From Diplosphaera chodatii (Eukaryota; Chlorophyta; Trebouxiophyceae; Prasiolales; Stichococcaceae): a DNA stretch of 64,000 bases. Made by a program: the position numbers and the translations under genes. Shown here in pieces: positions 56,250 through 64,000 of the stretch. Within the stretch, counting starts at the first letter, position 1; every line of letters begins with the position of its first letter. Location of the stretch: assembly GCA_032358165.1 (NCBI GenBank), contig JAALGY010000011.1, positions 1,612,001-1,676,000 of the forward strand. The letters are read 5' to 3'. Under the pieces are notes generated by a model. The model was not told the origin of the DNA. It did no database searches and worked only from the letters and a program-made list of their open reading frames with translations.

Positions 56250-59200
56250 ATGGCTGGCCGAGTGCCCTCCGGGGTTGCTGCACCGGTGGCAGACGCCGTC
56301 CTGCTCCAGCTGCGACAAGGTATGGATGTGTCCAGTGCTCTGGTTGACTGAGCAAGGAGGACAAGAGCGGCCTGTTGCAATGCGGGACTCGTTTCGCAAC
56401 ATCTGCAGTCAGCGGCAGTGTACCTGCCTGGCAAGTGGTCGCCAGCCGTTCCCTGTAGCGATTACTGTGATGGCTGCACGCTGCAGAACTGCTGTAGTTG
56501 CTTTGCAGTGCAGTACACATCACCCATACTGTGATCACCTCGCAGAGCTGGATGCGGCGGTGGCTGAGCTGCCTGGCGCCCTGACGTCGGTTGTGCCGGA
56601 GCTCATGGTGGACTACCTGGCGACAGTGTTTGTGGAGCAGGATGCCCAGTCTGTTGAAAGGTGAACGAAGCACACATGCAGATGCATGCTGCCGTGCTAT
56701 GTGGATGCACAAAGACGGTGCTAGCGCCGCAACCACGCCAAATGATGCCAGGACACTGTTTGCTTGTAGGGATCCCGTGGGCAACGGCACTGGCACCTGG
56801 AGCCTGCTCGAGGGCTACCTGTCGGATGACCCTGACAGCACTGCTGTGCTGGAGGATCTTCGGGGGATGTCCCGTGCAGCAGACCTCGCGCGTGCCGCCA
56901 TCGCCGACATTCAGCGCCTGGAAATTGCGTCCACTCAAAATCTTGGGCACCTGGACCCAAGACGGTACAGGTGATGATGCAGCAGGTCGTGCTGGATGCC
57001 CGTTGTGGTATCATCGCGCATCACTTTGCTGTCGTGCATTCGTGTGCATGCCAATCACATGTAGCGTGCAGGACACGCCTCACACCCAGAGTTCCCCTTT
57101 GCCAACATGTAGATTCAACTACTTCTGCAGAAGTGGCGATGGCGCGCAGCCGGGGTGTGGCCTGGTCACATGCTCCGTATGCAAGCGCATCATGCTGGCA
57201 GGCAGGTTCAAGGCGCACGGGCCCCGCTGCCGTGGCCCGCCAAAGGAGCCCCAGCCGCCTCCACCAAAGGTCACTGTTGGATGCACCTTCAGCAGCCACA
57301 TCCGCTCTGCAAGCTGCATGCAACCAAGCATGTGACCCATGTCGAGATGGTCAATGGCAGCACCGGTGCATGTTCTGTGCAATCATGCAGGTGCCAGCCA
57401 AGCGGGCGGGCCTTGGGGTCGGGGGCCCGCAGCCGAAGCGGCCGCGCGGCAGGGGCCGCCCGCCGCCCGGCAAGAGCAAGCTGTGCATCAGCGGCAAGCC
57501 GGCGCCGGCGGCTCTCATGCCGCCGTCCGCATCAGCAGCAGCTGGCGGCCTCAGCATGCAGGTGCGAGTAGTGATCTAGGACAAGTCATGGAGGCATGTG
57601 CATGCTGAACATTCTCCGATCATGTTGAGGTTAACAGTACAGCCATTGTGCTGCGTCGATAATGCTCAAAGCCGGTGCTCAGCTATGGGTTTTCGCAAAT
57701 GCACAGAGGTTTACAATTGCAGGCAGCATGGCGTGCAGCGCCAGGGGCAGCACATGTCGCAGCGCTGCCACCGTTGTACGGAGCACAGCAGACAGGGCTG
57801 CCTGTCGAGGTGCCAGTGGAGGTGGTGCCGTCGCTGCAGCAAGCGCTGGAGGCGGGCGCAGCGCCGTCCCGCCGCCGTCGATCGGCAATGCCCAGGTGCT
57901 GCGCTGCTGCTCTGCATGACAGCGCTCGAGCATTTTCGTGTGTTGAGACTGCAACGAGGGTCGGTTAGGTTGCTGCGTTCAAGAAGTTCTGCAGCTCTAA
58001 TTCTGGAGTTGTGATGCCCTGTCGGCTTGTAGGAAACCTCGCAATGTGGAGGGCCTAGCATTCCAGTCGCCATCACCGCCGCCAGCAGCCGAGCAGCAGC
58101 TAAATGAGCATACCACGCAGCAGCCAGCAGGGCCGCTGGCGATGCACAGTGCACCCAACCAGGATCAGTATCCAGCCCAGCCCAGCCATATGGGCTGCCA
58201 GGCGCAGCAGTTGCCACAGCCGGCTGCAGTCACTGCGGTTCCCGGCCAGCACCAGCAGGCGCAGCAACAGTGGCGGCAGCAACAGCAGCAGCAGGGCATG
58301 CCGATGCAGATCGCGTATGCAGCGCCCAGCATGCATGGCGTGCCTGCACCAATGCAATGGGCAGTTCAGCAGCAGCATGCGGTGCCAGGGTCTGCGTCGC
58401 AGTATCTGCCACAGCAGCAGCAGCAGCAGCAGCAGGGGCAGCAGGCGCTGCCCAGGGGCGGGGGCTGGGTGCGGCAGGTGCCCACCTCGGCGCCGGCTGT
58501 CGCGTTGGTGCCTTCCTCAGCACCTGGCGCGGCGGCAGGCCGTCACCCACAGGCCCAGGCCCAGGGACAGCCAAGCACCGCGCCGCAGCATGTGCCGCTG
58601 TCACCGGCGCAGCAGGCTCAGCTGCAGCAGCTACAGGTGCGCATGACAGTTGTGAGAGTGTGTGTGTCGCTGATGCAGGGATCCAGTTGCATATCTAGGG
58701 TTCAGGGTTTTGGGTTGCATATCCGTATCTCTCAGGGGTCTCAAGCCCTTGCACAGCACGGATCTGAGTATGCTTGCCGGACACAGGCCAAGGTGCTGCA
58801 CCAGGAGAGGCAAAAGCGCTGGGCGCAGCTCAGCCCGCAGCAGCGGCAGCAGCTGCTGATGCAGCACAGCGCCAAGAGGGCGGCGCTGGCGCAGGGCGGC
58901 GCGCAGCAGCCGGGCACCACCCAGCGGCAGCCGGCGCAGGTGGCAGGGCAGGTCCGGGTGCCGGGCCAGGCCGCTGCACAGCCGCAGCACAGTGGCCCGG
59001 CACACCTGGCGTCGGGTGCCACGCAGCTGCCCCCCGCGCCCCGTCAGCAGCAGGCCGTGCTGTCCCACCAGCAGATGGCGCAGCATCAGCAGCACCAGCA
59101 GCTGCTCGCCCAGCAGCAGACCCACCAGCGGCAGCAGCAGGCGCAGCAGGGACAGCAAGGGCAGCAGCCTATCCAGGGGCAAACACAGCTGCCTCTGCAG

Positions 59201-59820
59201 GCGCAGGCACAGCAGCAGCAGTTCCGACCGCAGATGTATCAACAGCAGCAGCAGCAGCAGCAGCAGCAGGCTGGCAGCATGGCAAATGGTCTTTCTTTAC
59301 ATTCCCCAACGGGACCGTCAGTGATGCTGCATCAGCAGCCACAGCAGCAGCAGACAAACCGCATGCAACAGCCAGCCAGCAGCATGGGGGTTGCTCAGAT
59401 GCTGGTGGCGCCACTCTCGGCATCGCAGTTCCAGTACCCAGCAGCCCCCACAGCGCCGCCGCACCTGGTCAACACGGCCTCGGCGTCCGGTCTGCCGCCG
59501 GTGCGGTCGCCCACGTTTGGCGGCCCGGCGGCGGGGCGCACCCTGGCGGAGCAGCACTTCAGGAGCACCGACGCCAGCGCCCTGCAGGCTGTCACCGCGC
59601 AGGTGTGATAGCGACCAGGAGTGGCTTGTGCATTGACCAATACTGCTCGCACAGAAATATGACCTTTATGAGGCCGCACTTTGCCATGTGCTGACGATGA
59701 CGGCTGTGTCAGCTGCAGGGCATGCCTCCCGCGAAGACCTACAGCAGCCTCAAGACGCTCAGCGCACAGCTACCAGAGCTGGCGACGCCCACAGGCAGCG
59801 TGCCGCCTTATGCTCAGTGA
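56250..59820 (+). CDS. Glutamine-rich protein with Sgf11/ataxin-7-like zinc finger and AT-hook
   Basis: Likely nuclear, perhaps a SAGA deubiquitinase-module component. Nine exons in phase give about 802 residues: 56250-56319, 56546-56660, 56770-56970, 57113-57269, 57391-57561, 57723-57895, 58033-58636, 58787-59602 and 59719-59820. Residues 1-130 are helical (ELPGALTSVVPELMVDYLAT). A C2HC finger follows: CGLVTCSVCKRIMLAGRFKA then HGPRC, the CxxC...RFxxHxxxC pattern of Sgf11 and ataxin-7. Then come a basic AT-hook-like KRPRGRGRPPPGK, an RRRRS cluster, and a long Gln-rich region with poly-Gln runs and QERQKRWAQLSPQQRQQLLM. It ends MPPAKTYSSLKTLSAQLPEL and on. The SAGA link rests on the finger alone; other transcription cofactors are possible. 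The 150-bp intron 58637-58786 is itself open in frame. Confidence 0.7.
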
Positions 59821-60182
59821 CGAGCAGCCACTTCAGCACCGCATGAATTGGGAGCATTCCGTTGGTTGCTCAGGGATCACATCCTGCTGGACGATGCGCA
59901 CGTAATCCTCCAGCAACTGTTGTGTATGTATACTACGGGGTCTGACATCACTACATAGACAAGTGGTAGTTTGTCTGAGACAGTATAGTGCGCAGGTTGA
60001 GCACACTGTAAAGTCAAGCATTCGCATTGATGTCCGAGTCCACGCCTGTGCCGGTGAGTAGAGGATCCGATGGGTGTACACGATGATAGGTTCAGTGCCT
60101 CGCGTGGTACAGGCCGTCGTCAGCATTACAGCTCTGGTGGTCTGGTGTGAGGATGCATACTATACAGTCCAACATTTCAACA
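59821..60182. other. Convergent region with possible poly(A) signals
   Basis: TGTAA occurs on the plus strand at 60007-60011 (188 nt after the glutamine-rich gene) and on the minus strand at 60130-60126 (53 nt after DDX41). No gene seen. Confidence 0.4.

Positions 60183-64000
<3,818 letters not shown>

Noticed and set aside
58697..58716. Telomere-like TAGGGTTCAGGGTTTTGGG as an interstitial telomere
   Set aside because: Only two to three degenerate units inside an intron; too short to support the claim.

Overview
This 64 kb window is nuclear DNA from a GC-rich, intron-dense eukaryote, almost certainly a green alga (Chlorophyta). Genes are split into many short exons by introns of roughly 75-200 bp ending in (T)GCAG. 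Several products are plastid proteins: stromal processing peptidase, presequence protease, CDSP32, a plastid-type phosphofructokinase and alpha-glucan phosphorylase. I cannot name the species from sequence alone. All gene models were assembled by hand from splice signals, reading phase and remembered family alignments. Coordinates are outer CDS limits, and individual exon edges may be off by a base or two.

Layout, left to right: a nucleoporin NUP1/NUP136-like gene (-, cut by the left edge); ACT-domain alpha-glucan phosphorylase (+) tail to tail with phosphofructokinase (-); the tiny OST4 gene and FAM32A (+), only 18 bp apart; a GT34 glycosyltransferase (-); a gene-poor ~5.5 kb block at 16.1-21.6 kb bounded by ~0.55 kb inverted repeats; CDSP32 (+); mitochondrial fumarase (-); dUTPase (+); exosome RRP46 (-); cyclin H (-); stromal processing peptidase (+); a SAP-domain protein (+); COP9 signalosome subunit 2 (+); a SWIM/RING E3 ligase (-); ORC5 (+); presequence protease PreP (+); a glutamine-rich protein with an Sgf11/ataxin-7-like zinc finger (+); and DDX41 (-, cut by the right edge).

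Most of this is ordinary housekeeping. Some neighbours are functionally linked. Phosphorylase (glucan to Glc-1-P) and a plastid-type PFK are convergent. SPP (removes transit peptides) and PreP (degrades free presequences) lie about 10 kb apart on the same strand. RRP46, cyclin H, CSN2, ORC5, the Sgf11-like protein and DDX41 form a nuclear gene-expression and cell-cycle group.

The points most worth a second look are: the ACT-phosphorylase fusion; OST4-FAM32A as a probable dicistronic mRNA; the inverted-repeat element; a CDSP32 without a CxxC active site; a PFK with Asn in place of the Mg-binding Asp; and an unusually high share of GC-AG introns.
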